DNA of 9,463 nucleotides from Verrucomicrobiia bacterium (GTDB lineage Bacteria; Verrucomicrobiota; Verrucomicrobiia; Limisphaerales; Palsa-1400). The DNA lies in the NCBI GenBank assembly GCA_025934545.1, contig JAICXV010000042.1:1-9463 (forward strand), read 5' to 3'. The notes beneath the pieces are model-generated. The model worked only from the letters and a program-made list of their open reading frames with translations, did not search any database and was not told the DNA's origin. How positions within the stretch are numbered: the stretch's first letter is position 1; the number at the start of each line of letters is the position of its first letter. A program made the position numbers and the translations under genes. Below, piece by piece: positions 1 to 6,748 of the stretch.

Positions 1-2361
1 GTTGGTGTTCTTGCTGATTGAACCGCCCACTTCTCCTCCTCTCTCGCGAATAGCTGCACCTGCTTCTTCTCGTGTCATTGACTGTAACGTTCCCGTCAGA
101 ACAAATCGTTTCCCGGCGAAAAGCGGATTCTCCATTACAATATTTGGCCGAGCCTTGCCGCCGAGCGGGTTGATTCCAAGCTTATTGAGTCTGTGCTGGA
201 TCTTTTCACCAATCTTACTATCAAAGAAGTTAAGGATGCTCTGGGCGACTTCTGGTTCGATGCCATGTGACACGTCCAAGACTGGTACGTCTTTTTTCGA
301 AGAAAAGGTGACTTCGAGAGCATCCCCAGCGTCTCGAAGACGTTTTTCAATTTCTCGAATCTCTTCATTTAGCCTTTTGTGCAATTCATGTCGGTCATTC
401 TTGTCTAGGCTTTCTACTTCCTTAAGTTTTTTGATCTCCGCTTTGATAGTTTCTCGACGGTCTTCATTGACCTCGATTTGCAGCATAGTTTCATTTTTCA
501 AACGAAGCCGTTCGGTAGGGGAACTAGGATTGACAAGTTTAGCTTGTAGTTCTTTTTGCTTTATCAACAGCTTATCTTTGAGGATGTGCGATTTTGCCAA
601 ATCTTCGAAATTGTTATGCAATTTTGCGACTTCTTGGGCATTGATTACACCAACGCGAGGTATTCCTAGCGCGAAAAGCCACCTTTCGAGCGAAAGAGAT
701 TTAGATTTTTCGAGCGCATCAACTATTTTTGTCGCGTTTTTCAACCCTAATACCCTCGGTTCCTCTTTCGTGCCTAGATTTAGCTCCGCCAGTTTCTCTT
801 TTTTAAGTGAAAACAGGTCCAACGCATCCTGTATGAAGCCGGTTTCGACTAGACTTTCTGCTACACCACCCCCCAAACCTTCGATATCTAGCGCTGCTCT
901 TTGAGCCATGAATTGCACTCGCCGAACACTTTGCGCAGGACATCCGGCCACGTTTTCACATTTCCAAGCGACAAATTGTGGGTCTCGCACTATTGGTTGA
1001 CCACATGCTGGACATTTTCCCTTCACATATGTTTCCAAGTGAAATGGTTGACTATCAGCCGGACGCTTTGATTTAACGACTTCAACTACTTCAGGAATTA
1101 CCATTCCGGCTTTTCTGATTATGACTGTATCGTGAATTCGAATGTCTTTGCGCGTGATTTCATCCTCATTGTGGAGGGTGGCCCGTGAGATTGTTGAACC
1201 TTGAACAAAAACCGGCTCCAATTCGGCCACCGGCGTCAACACACCAGTTCTACCAACTTGCACGGTGATCGAATTGAGAACCGTCTCAGCCGGTGTAATC
1301 CAGGGAATTGGCTTGTGAACGATTGCGTAGCCTGGGGCTCTCGCTTTATCTGGAATTAATCTCCAATAAGCCGTTTTGTTTACCTTTAAGACAATTCCAT
1401 CCACTTCGTATGGCACCTTAGTCCTGAGGTCTTTTGCTTCATTGTAGTGGCAGACAACATCTGACTGGTATCTGCGAATAGCGTCGTCGATCCCGTGGCA
1501 TACCCACCAATGAGATTGCGTGGGAAGCCCACACTGTTTCAGATACTCAAGTGATTCTGAGTGAGTTTCGAAATTAATTCCTTCGATTGCTCCTAGTGCG
1601 TAAAACACCGCGCGTATAGGGCGCGATCCCACGAGCTTTGGGTCTAGTTGTTTAAGCGTGCCGGCTGTCGCATTTCGGGCGTTAGGAAACGGCTCTTGCC
1701 CTGACTCTTCGAGTTTGTTGTTCATCTTCTCGAAATCGAGGATCGAGATAAATGCCTCACCTCGGACTTCAAGAAGCGCTGGCGGATTTTTGGTCTTTAA
1801 CTCCAATGGGATGGCGCGAATGGTTCGAATGTTTGTCGTAATATCGTCGCCCGATCTTCCATCACCGCGCGTAGCTCCTAAGACAAGTTTACCGTTTCGA
1901 TAGTGAACAGAAATGGAAACTCCATCTACTTTCGGCTCCAAAACATAATCGATCTTTTCAGACCGCACGTGGTGGCGACTAAGCTCCTTTCGAATGGTAT
2001 TGTCGAAATCTCTGAGTTCTTTAATGGTGTTTTCATCCTGCGCTCTTTTGCGCAATTCCACGTTTGGCTCTTCACTGCTTGTCGGTTTGTCTGAGGCTCT
2101 AATTTTTTCAAGCGAGAGCATCGGGACTAGATGCTCGATTCTTGTAAACTCTTTACTGGGTGCCCCTCCGACTCGCTGAGTGGGAGAGTCAGGTGTTACC
2201 AATGTCGGATACTTCGCTTCAAGGTCCTGCAACTCGGTATAAAGCTTATCGTATTCGAAGTCGCCGATACTCGGCTTGCCCTCGACATAGTACAGATAGT
2301 CATGATGCCGCAATTCGGCGGCGAGATCGTCGTGGCGCGACTTGGCTTGCGAAAGCGTCAT
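1..2361 (-). CDS. ligA: NAD-dependent DNA ligase LigA, 3' end cut by window edge
   Basis: LigA seals nicks in duplex DNA using NAD+ during replication and repair. I translated this strand by hand: 787 codons are open with no internal stop, and the frame runs off the window. An N-terminal Ia-type domain (about 1-75, with DYLYY and YDKLY) precedes the nucleotidyltransferase core. That core has catalytic K144 in EPKVDG, E202 in EVRGEAF, K326 in VDGIVLKV and K350 in a divergent motif V. The OB fold follows (VQVGRTG at about 368, ATLHNEDEI), then a zinc finger (C450, C453, C468, C474), HhH repeats and a BRCT domain starting near 745. Finished length would be roughly 820, against about 670 for typical LigA; extra segments lie at about 88-112 and 597-692. 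The ATG at 2361 is the first start after an in-frame TGA 16 codons upstream; no Shine-Dalgarno is evident. The gene is AT-richer than its neighbours. Identity is secure; whether it is the sole cellular LigA is unknown. Confidence 0.96.
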   Translation of the reverse strand, partial: MTLSQAKSRHDDLAAELRHHDYLYYVEGKPSIGDFEYDKLYTELQDLEAKYPTLVTPDSPTQRVGGAPSKEFTRIEHLVPMLSLEKIRASDKPTSSEEPNVELRKRAQDENTIKELRDFDNTIRKELSRHHVRSEKIDYVLEPKVDGVSISVHYRNGKLVLGATRGDGRSGDDITTNIRTIRAIPLELKTKNPPALLEVRGEAFISILDFEKMNNKLEESGQEPFPNARNATAGTLKQLDPKLVGSRPIRAVFYALGAIEGINFETHSESLEYLKQCGLPTQSHWWVCHGIDDAIRRYQSDVVCHYNEAKDLRTKVPYEVDGIVLKVNKTAYWRLIPDKARAPGYAIVHKPIPWITPAETVLNSITVQVGRTGVLTPVAELEPVFVQGSTISRATLHNEDEITRKDIRIHDTVIIRKAGMVIPEVVEVVKSKRPADSQPFHLETYVKGKCPACGQPIVRDPQFVAWKCENVAGCPAQSVRRVQFMAQRAALDIEGLGGGVAESLVETGFIQDALDLFSLKKEKLAELNLGTKEEPRVLGLKNATKIVDALEKSKSLSLERWLFALGIPRVGVINAQEVAKLHNNFEDLAKSHILKDKLLIKQKELQAKLVNPSSPTERLRLKNETMLQIEVNEDRRETIKAEIKKLKEVESLDKNDRHELHKRLNEEIREIEKRLRDAGDALEVTFSSKKDVPVLDVSHGIEPEVAQSILNFFDSKIGEKIQHRLNKLGINPLGGKARPNIVMENPLFAGKRFVLTGTLQSMTREEAGAAIRERGGEVGGSISKNTN

Positions 2362-2657
2362 TGCAAAGGAGATAAGTCCAACGACGTCATCGGCAGACGC
2401 GGACGTTCACCGCGAAAAAGAGGACAGGGCACACCATCAAACGTCGGTGATTGGATCGGCATATTTTATCGATGGACTGTATATGTCACCCGATTTCATT
2501 GCAATCCGAGACGAGAGGTTCGGAAGCGTTGAAGCGCCGAATGTTGCAACGTGTAAAGTTTCGGGAACAAAAACAGCGCTCATTGCTCTTAGTCTAGCGT
2601 AATGTTACCATCGAATCGAATTTAACCGCCAACCAATCAAACAACCAATCAACCCCC
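2362..2657. other. Divergent intergenic region between ligA and the beta-helix gene
   Basis: This stretch separates two divergent starts and should hold both promoters. On the minus strand, promoter-like hexamers exist (TTGCAA at 2499-2504 with TATACA at 2478-2483; GTGACA at 2484-2489 with TAAAAT at 2463-2468), but both pairs have a 15-base spacer, so neither is convincing. A minus-strand ORF of 48 codons (2437-2583, ATG to TGA) begins MSAVFVPETLHV and ends about 75 bases before ligA; it matches nothing I recognise and could be chance. Plus-strand ORFs crossing this region also extend into ligA and look like shadows. I see no tRNA-like or riboswitch-like element. Confidence 0.5.
2631..2654. 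repeat. 12-base tandem direct repeat upstream of the beta-helix gene
   Basis: Two adjacent 12-base units, AACCAATCAAAC and AACCAATCAACC, differ at one position. The second ends six bases before the ATG at 2661 and occupies the place where a Shine-Dalgarno would normally lie. It could be an operator, a translation-affecting 5'UTR element, or simple slippage; the sequence does not decide. Confidence 0.6.
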
Positions 2658-2660
2658 TTG

Positions 2661-5267
2661 ATGATCGCCAAAAAAATCGCCCTACTGTGGGCGTTCCTAA
2701 TTCTTAGCCTCGGAACGCATCTCAACGCCGCAACATTCGTCCCAACCAGCAACATTGATTACCCGGTGACCGGCACCGGCATCAGCGTCAACACCGCCAC
2801 TGGCGTTATTTCCGGTGGAGCGGGAAACGGGCTTATAACACTTCGTTCGGCGGTGATCGCAGCCAATGCCAACGCGGGCTCGACCATCAACGTTCCCGCG
2901 GGAACTTATACGTTATCCATTGCAGGCGATGACGGCAACGGCGACCCGAATCCGGCGGTTGGAGATCTGGATGTCCTAGCTTCGATCACGATCAAGGGGG
3001 CAGGGCCCGGCAGCACGATCATTCAGGCCGGAACATCGTTTGATCACGGCATTGACCAAATTCTCACCCTTAATTCCTACTACACATCCAGAGGCCAAAG
3101 TGCCGTGCTAAACAATTTTGCTGCCAACATCTCCGGCATCACTTTTCGTTATGGAACCTGCACCAATTTAAACACCCAAAGCGGCAGTTACGCAGGCGGA
3201 GCAATCAGTTTTGATGCGGGGTATAACAATGGCGCGGTTTATAACACCGGAGGATCGATGATCGTTTCAAATTGCGTGTTTGATTCCTGTTCCGCGCATT
3301 TTGGCGGCGGAGCGCTCGTGACTTTTGACGGCGGTGCGGTGACGATTGACAGTTGCGTTTTTACAAATAACCAGGGGACGCCAAATCCAGGGGCGGGAGC
3401 CAGCGGCGGCGCGATCGTGTTTGGTTCCACGCCAAATCCGGTAGTGAATATCCTGCAGAACACAACGTTCGTGAATAACCATGCCGGGCATGGATCAGCC
3501 GGGGCCGTTCTCTATTTCGGCGGCACCGGAGCGAGCAGCGTCGGGTTCATTCACAACTGCGTGTTCACGAATAATTCTGCGGACGGAGAAGGCGGCGCAA
3601 TTTATATATCCGGACCGCTGACGATGGACCAGGGCACTTTGGTCATCAACAATCAGTCAGCAGGAGCAAACGGGTTGGACGCCCAGGGTGGCGGAGTTTA
3701 CATCGCGACTGGAACAGCAGTTCTCTCGAATTGCACCATCGTCAGCAATACCGCCAGCCTCGGGTCACCTGACCAGCGCGGCGGTGGCGGCATTGCCGTG
3801 GCCGGCGGCCCGACAACCATCAGCAACTGTCGGATTTACGGAAATGTCGCCAGTGTTGGCAGCGGCCTGCACAAAGATTTGAACCCCGGAAATGTTACGG
3901 CGAACAATAATTGGTGGGGCAACAACGGTGGCCCCGGCGTCGGCGGCGCGGACACTGCGGCGATCGGCGGCGGAGGTTCGGGCGGCGGCACACTAACTCT
4001 TTCGACATGGTTGGTCATGAATTTCACTGCTTCACCCACCACAATTGTGACGGGCGGAACGTCGTCGTTGACCGCGAGTATTACCAAGAACTCAGCCGCT
4101 GCTACCGGATTCACCGTGCCCGATGCTACTCGCGCCATTTTCGGCGGCACGCTCGGAACCGCTTCGCCGGCCTCTCCAAGTTTCAGCGGTGGCACGGCGG
4201 TATCAACCTTCACCGCCGGTGCGACCGGCGGCTCCGGTAGCGCCTCGGTGACCGTCGATGCTCAAACGCTCAGTGCATCTCTTACCATCAATCAACCTCC
4301 GGTCATTACCAGCGCTTCATCGGCTTCGTTTGCGGTCGCCGCGAGTGGCTCGTTTCAAGTTACGAAAACCGGTTTGCCTACACCGGCGTTGAGTGAGAGC
4401 GGAGCTCTTCCTTCCGCAGTTAGTTTTAATTCCGCCACCGGAATATTAGGCGGCACGCCGGGCGCAGGGACGGGCGGAAGTTATCCCATTACTTTCACCG
4501 CTACGAATAGCGCCGGGACGAACGTCCAGAATTTCACCCTCACGGTCACGCAGCCGCCGGTAATCACCAATGTCGCAAGCGCGACTTTTCTCGTAGGCAG
4601 CGCCGGAACGTTCAAGGTCGGCGCCACTGGTTTTCCGGTGCCCGTACTTAGCCGCACCGGGACGCTTCCCTCCGGCGTGACATTTACGGCCGCGACCGGC
4701 GTGCTGGCGGGAACTCCTGCTGCCGGAGCCGGCGGAACGTATCCGCTCGTCTTCACGGCGACGAATTCTACCGGCACCAATACACAGAATTTTACACTCA
4801 CGGTGAATCAGGCGCCCCTCGCGAATTGTCCGTCGGACATTATCACCAATGCCACTGGTGGCGTTTGCCAACTGCCGTCGATTCCTTTTGCCGCGACTGC
4901 CAGTGGCTTCCCCGCGCCCAACATCAGCTATCATCTTGGCGCTGGCACAATCACCTCGCCGACAGTTTTCCCAATCGGCACCAATGTGGTGACTGTAATT
5001 GCGACTAACTCTATCGGCACAAATTCATGCAGCTTCACCGTCACGGTTCAGCCCGGGCCAGCGCCGCAATTGGCAGTCAGCGTCGCGGCGTCGAGCGTTG
5101 TCATTTCCTGGACCAATTTATATAGCTGTTATGCGTTGCAATCGGCATCCAATCTTTCCGGTAGCATCTGGAGCAACGTGTCCGGCCCCTTTAGCACAAA
5201 CGGCGGCATCATTTCGTTTACCAATAACGTCCTAAGCAATTCGGTGTTTTACCGACTGGAGCATTGA
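2661..5267 (+). CDS. Secreted parallel beta-helix protein with Ig-like, HYR-like and verrucomicrobial C-terminal domains
   Basis: An 868-residue exported protein. Residues 1-23 form a Sec signal peptide (MIAKKIALL, hydrophobic core, likely cleavage after LNA). Residues 50-85 carry a CSLREA-like pattern (LRSAVIAAN, then VPAGTYTLS). Residues about 90-430 form a right-handed parallel beta-helix with polymorphic-outer-membrane-protein-type repeats: GGAI near 179, GGAL near 216, GGAI near 250 and 311, alternating with FTNN, FVNN and FTNN. An Ig-like stretch (about 430-543) follows, then two He_PIG-type Ig repeats (544-629, 630-715), both with QPPVIT at the start and FTATNS...NFTLTV at the end. A HYR-like domain (716-796; CPSDI, FPIGTNVVTVIATN) precedes a verrucomicrobial C-terminal domain (797-868: LQSASNLS, ending FYRLEH). 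The role is probably as a surface or matrix protein, an adhesin or carbohydrate-binding protein; no catalytic residues are identifiable. I prefer the ATG at 2661 over the TTG just before it. Function is unknown. Confidence 0.9.
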   Translation: MIAKKIALLWAFLILSLGTHLNAATFVPTSNIDYPVTGTGISVNTATGVISGGAGNGLITLRSAVIAANANAGSTINVPAGTYTLSIAGDDGNGDPNPAVGDLDVLASITIKGAGPGSTIIQAGTSFDHGIDQILTLNSYYTSRGQSAVLNNFAANISGITFRYGTCTNLNTQSGSYAGGAISFDAGYNNGAVYNTGGSMIVSNCVFDSCSAHFGGGALVTFDGGAVTIDSCVFTNNQGTPNPGAGASGGAIVFGSTPNPVVNILQNTTFVNNHAGHGSAGAVLYFGGTGASSVGFIHNCVFTNNSADGEGGAIYISGPLTMDQGTLVINNQSAGANGLDAQGGGVYIATGTAVLSNCTIVSNTASLGSPDQRGGGGIAVAGGPTTISNCRIYGNVASVGSGLHKDLNPGNVTANNNWWGNNGGPGVGGADTAAIGGGGSGGGTLTLSTWLVMNFTASPTTIVTGGTSSLTASITKNSAAATGFTVPDATRAIFGGTLGTASPASPSFSGGTAVSTFTAGATGGSGSASVTVDAQTLSASLTINQPPVITSASSASFAVAASGSFQVTKTGLPTPALSESGALPSAVSFNSATGILGGTPGAGTGGSYPITFTATNSAGTNVQNFTLTVTQPPVITNVASATFLVGSAGTFKVGATGFPVPVLSRTGTLPSGVTFTAATGVLAGTPAAGAGGTYPLVFTATNSTGTNTQNFTLTVNQAPLANCPSDIITNATGGVCQLPSIPFAATASGFPAPNISYHLGAGTITSPTVFPIGTNVVTVIATNSIGTNSCSFTVTVQPGPAPQLAVSVAASSVVISWTNLYSCYALQSASNLSGSIWSNVSGPFSTNGGIISFTNNVLSNSVFYRLEH

Positions 5268-5278
5268 GGAGCCGATGT

Positions 5279-5299
5279 TTCCGACCGAATGTGTCGGGA
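5279..5299. terminator. Weak hairpin between convergent genes, possible terminator
   Basis: The only dyad noticed between the converging stops of the beta-helix gene (5267) and miaB (5344) is TTCCGAC / GTCGGGA around a 7-base loop, with one T-G pair. It has no T-tract on either strand, so it is not a typical intrinsic terminator. It is 12 bases past the beta-helix stop and may only be an RNA-end stabiliser or chance. Confidence 0.25.
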
Positions 5300-5343
5300 T
5301 GTGTTAGCCGTAAAGAAGAGAAATAAAATCGGAAGATTAGTGA

Positions 5344-6693
5344 CTACTCCAAAATCGCCGGATCACCATAAAGCGTAAATGAACCGGTGCGGGTGATCTT
5401 CACGTCCATTAATTCACCATGATGACGCGTGCTGCCGTCGAAGAGGACAATCTTGTTGCAGCGCGTGCGGCCCATCGTGCGGGCGGCGTTCTTGCGGCTG
5501 GGGCCTTCGACTAAAATCTGTACCTGCTGACCAATATTTGCGTCGTAGCGTTTCGCCGCGATGCTGTTCACCAATTCCAGGATGCGCGCGTGTCGGGCTT
5601 CTTTGACGTCGTCCGCGATCTGATCGGGCATTGCCGCCGCCGGAGTGTCACGGCGTTGGGAATATTTAAATAGGTAGGCGTTGTCGAATTCGACTTCGCG
5701 GCACAGCGAAAGGGTTTGTTCGAAATCTTCTTCAGTCTCGCCCGGGAAACCAACGATGATGTCAGTGGTGATGCCGATACCCGGTTGAATGGTTCGGAGT
5801 TTCTTGATGATGTTGAGGAAGCGCTCGCGCGTATATCCGCGATGCATCAGTTTCAAGATGCGGTCGCTCCCGCTTTGCAGCGGGATATGCGCGCTCGGAC
5901 AAAGTTTCGGCAGACGTCCGTAGGCTTCGACGAGGTCGTCGCCGTAACCCTTCGGATGCGGCGAGGTGAAACGAATTCGGTGCAAGCCTTCGATTTCGTG
6001 GACCGCTTCCAACAATTGAACAAAAGCGGATTTGCCATCGACGGATTTGATCTCGCGTTTGCCGTAGCTCGTAACGATCTGGCCGAGCAACGTGATTTCT
6101 TTGACGCCTGTCGCGACGAGTTCGCGGCATTCCGCGACGATGTCGTCGATGGTCCGGCTCCGCTCTTCGCCGCGCGTGTAAGGCACGATGCAAAACGTGC
6201 AGTATTGATTGCAGCCTTGCATGATGCTGACGAAACCGGTGATTGATTTGCGATCGCGGTTGCCGAGCAGCAGATGTTCTTTGATGGTCGCTTCGCTGCC
6301 AGCTTCTTCGGCGGTGTCTACGATCTTGTCGCGTTTGCCTTTGAGAAGTTCGTCCAGGTATTCGGCGGCCCGATGAAACTTTTGCGTCCCGAGGACCAGG
6401 TCCACGTCGGGCAGTTGGTCGATCAATTTTTGGCCGCGGCTTTGCGCCATGCAACCCATGAAACCGAGGACGACGTCGCGTTTTTTGCGCGTCTGGCCGG
6501 CGAGATTCTGCATTTTGTTGATGGCCTTTTGTTCGGCCATATCGCGCACGCTGCAGGTGTTCAGGAGAATAATGTCGGCGTTCGTCTCGGTAGACGTCAT
6601 TTCGTAACCCTTGGCGACCAGCTGAGCGGCGACCGCTTCCGAGTCGCGCTCGTTCATCTGGCAACCATAAGTCTTTATGTAGACACGCGGCAT
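5344..6693 (-). CDS. miaB: tRNA-2-methylthio-N6-dimethylallyladenosine synthase MiaB
   Basis: MiaB is a cytosolic radical-SAM methylthiotransferase that adds a methylthio group to N6-isopentenyladenosine at position 37 of tRNAs reading UNN codons, stabilising codon-anticodon pairing. The 449-residue product has the family's normal length and layout. The N-terminal UPF0004 domain has the auxiliary-cluster cysteines C11 (KTYGCQMN), C47 (LNTCSVRD) and C81 (GFMGCMAQ). The radical-SAM core carries C161, C165 and C168 (MQGCNQYCTFCIVPYTRGEE), and a C-terminal TRAM domain begins near 385. The opening YIKTYGCQMNERDS favours MiaB over the ribosomal RimO or the threonylcarbamoyl-specific MtaB. The ATG at 6693 places the first motif at the standard distance; no clear ribosome-binding site precedes it. 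It lies 55 bases downstream of the P450 gene on the same strand and converges on the beta-helix gene. No key residue is missing. Confidence 0.97.
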   Translation of the reverse strand: MPRVYIKTYGCQMNERDSEAVAAQLVAKGYEMTSTETNADIILLNTCSVRDMAEQKAINKMQNLAGQTRKKRDVVLGFMGCMAQSRGQKLIDQLPDVDLVLGTQKFHRAAEYLDELLKGKRDKIVDTAEEAGSEATIKEHLLLGNRDRKSITGFVSIMQGCNQYCTFCIVPYTRGEERSRTIDDIVAECRELVATGVKEITLLGQIVTSYGKREIKSVDGKSAFVQLLEAVHEIEGLHRIRFTSPHPKGYGDDLVEAYGRLPKLCPSAHIPLQSGSDRILKLMHRGYTRERFLNIIKKLRTIQPGIGITTDIIVGFPGETEEDFEQTLSLCREVEFDNAYLFKYSQRRDTPAAAMPDQIADDVKEARHARILELVNSIAAKRYDANIGQQVQILVEGPSRKNAARTMGRTRCNKIVLFDGSTRHHGELMDVKITRTGSFTLYGDPAILE

Positions 6694-6708
6694 TGGCCGG
6701 AAGCTTAA

Positions 6709-6737
6709 CGCAAAGGCGCAACGGGCGCAAAGGCGCA
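6709..6737. repeat. Duplicated 12-base GC-rich repeat between the P450 gene and miaB
   Basis: CGCAAAGGCGCA occurs twice (6709-6720 and 6726-6737), separated by ACGGG. On the transcribed minus strand each copy contains GCGC-CTTT-GCG(C), a tiny potential hairpin. It fills over half of the 55-base gap and lies just upstream of the miaB start. It resembles the CGCAAAG-type short intergenic repeats I recall from several bacterial genomes; that resemblance is from memory. Confidence 0.65.
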
Positions 6738-6748
6738 GAAGCCTTGGA

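Noticed and set aside
2..904. Long plus-strand open frame of 300 codons opposite ligA
   Set aside because: The minus strand encodes intact LigA with zinc finger, HhH and BRCT motifs here; the plus-strand translation is Ser/Phe/Leu-rich antisense with no domain.
2131..2602. Overlapping plus-strand frames of 71 to 133 codons at the ligA 5' end and intergenic gap
   Set aside because: They overlap one another, lie largely antisense to the LigA N-terminus, and have no recognisable motifs.
4446..4934. 162-codon minus-strand frame inside the beta-helix gene
   Set aside because: It is a low-complexity antisense product of the repetitive Gly/Thr/Ala-rich Ig region.
5716..6708. Plus-strand frames of 176 and 144 codons antisense to miaB
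   Set aside because: They mirror a conserved GC-rich gene and carry no domain of their own.
5762..6730. 322-codon minus-strand frame overlapping miaB
   Set aside because: It is a +1-shifted shadow of miaB, Arg/His-rich, while the other frame has all MiaB cysteine motifs.
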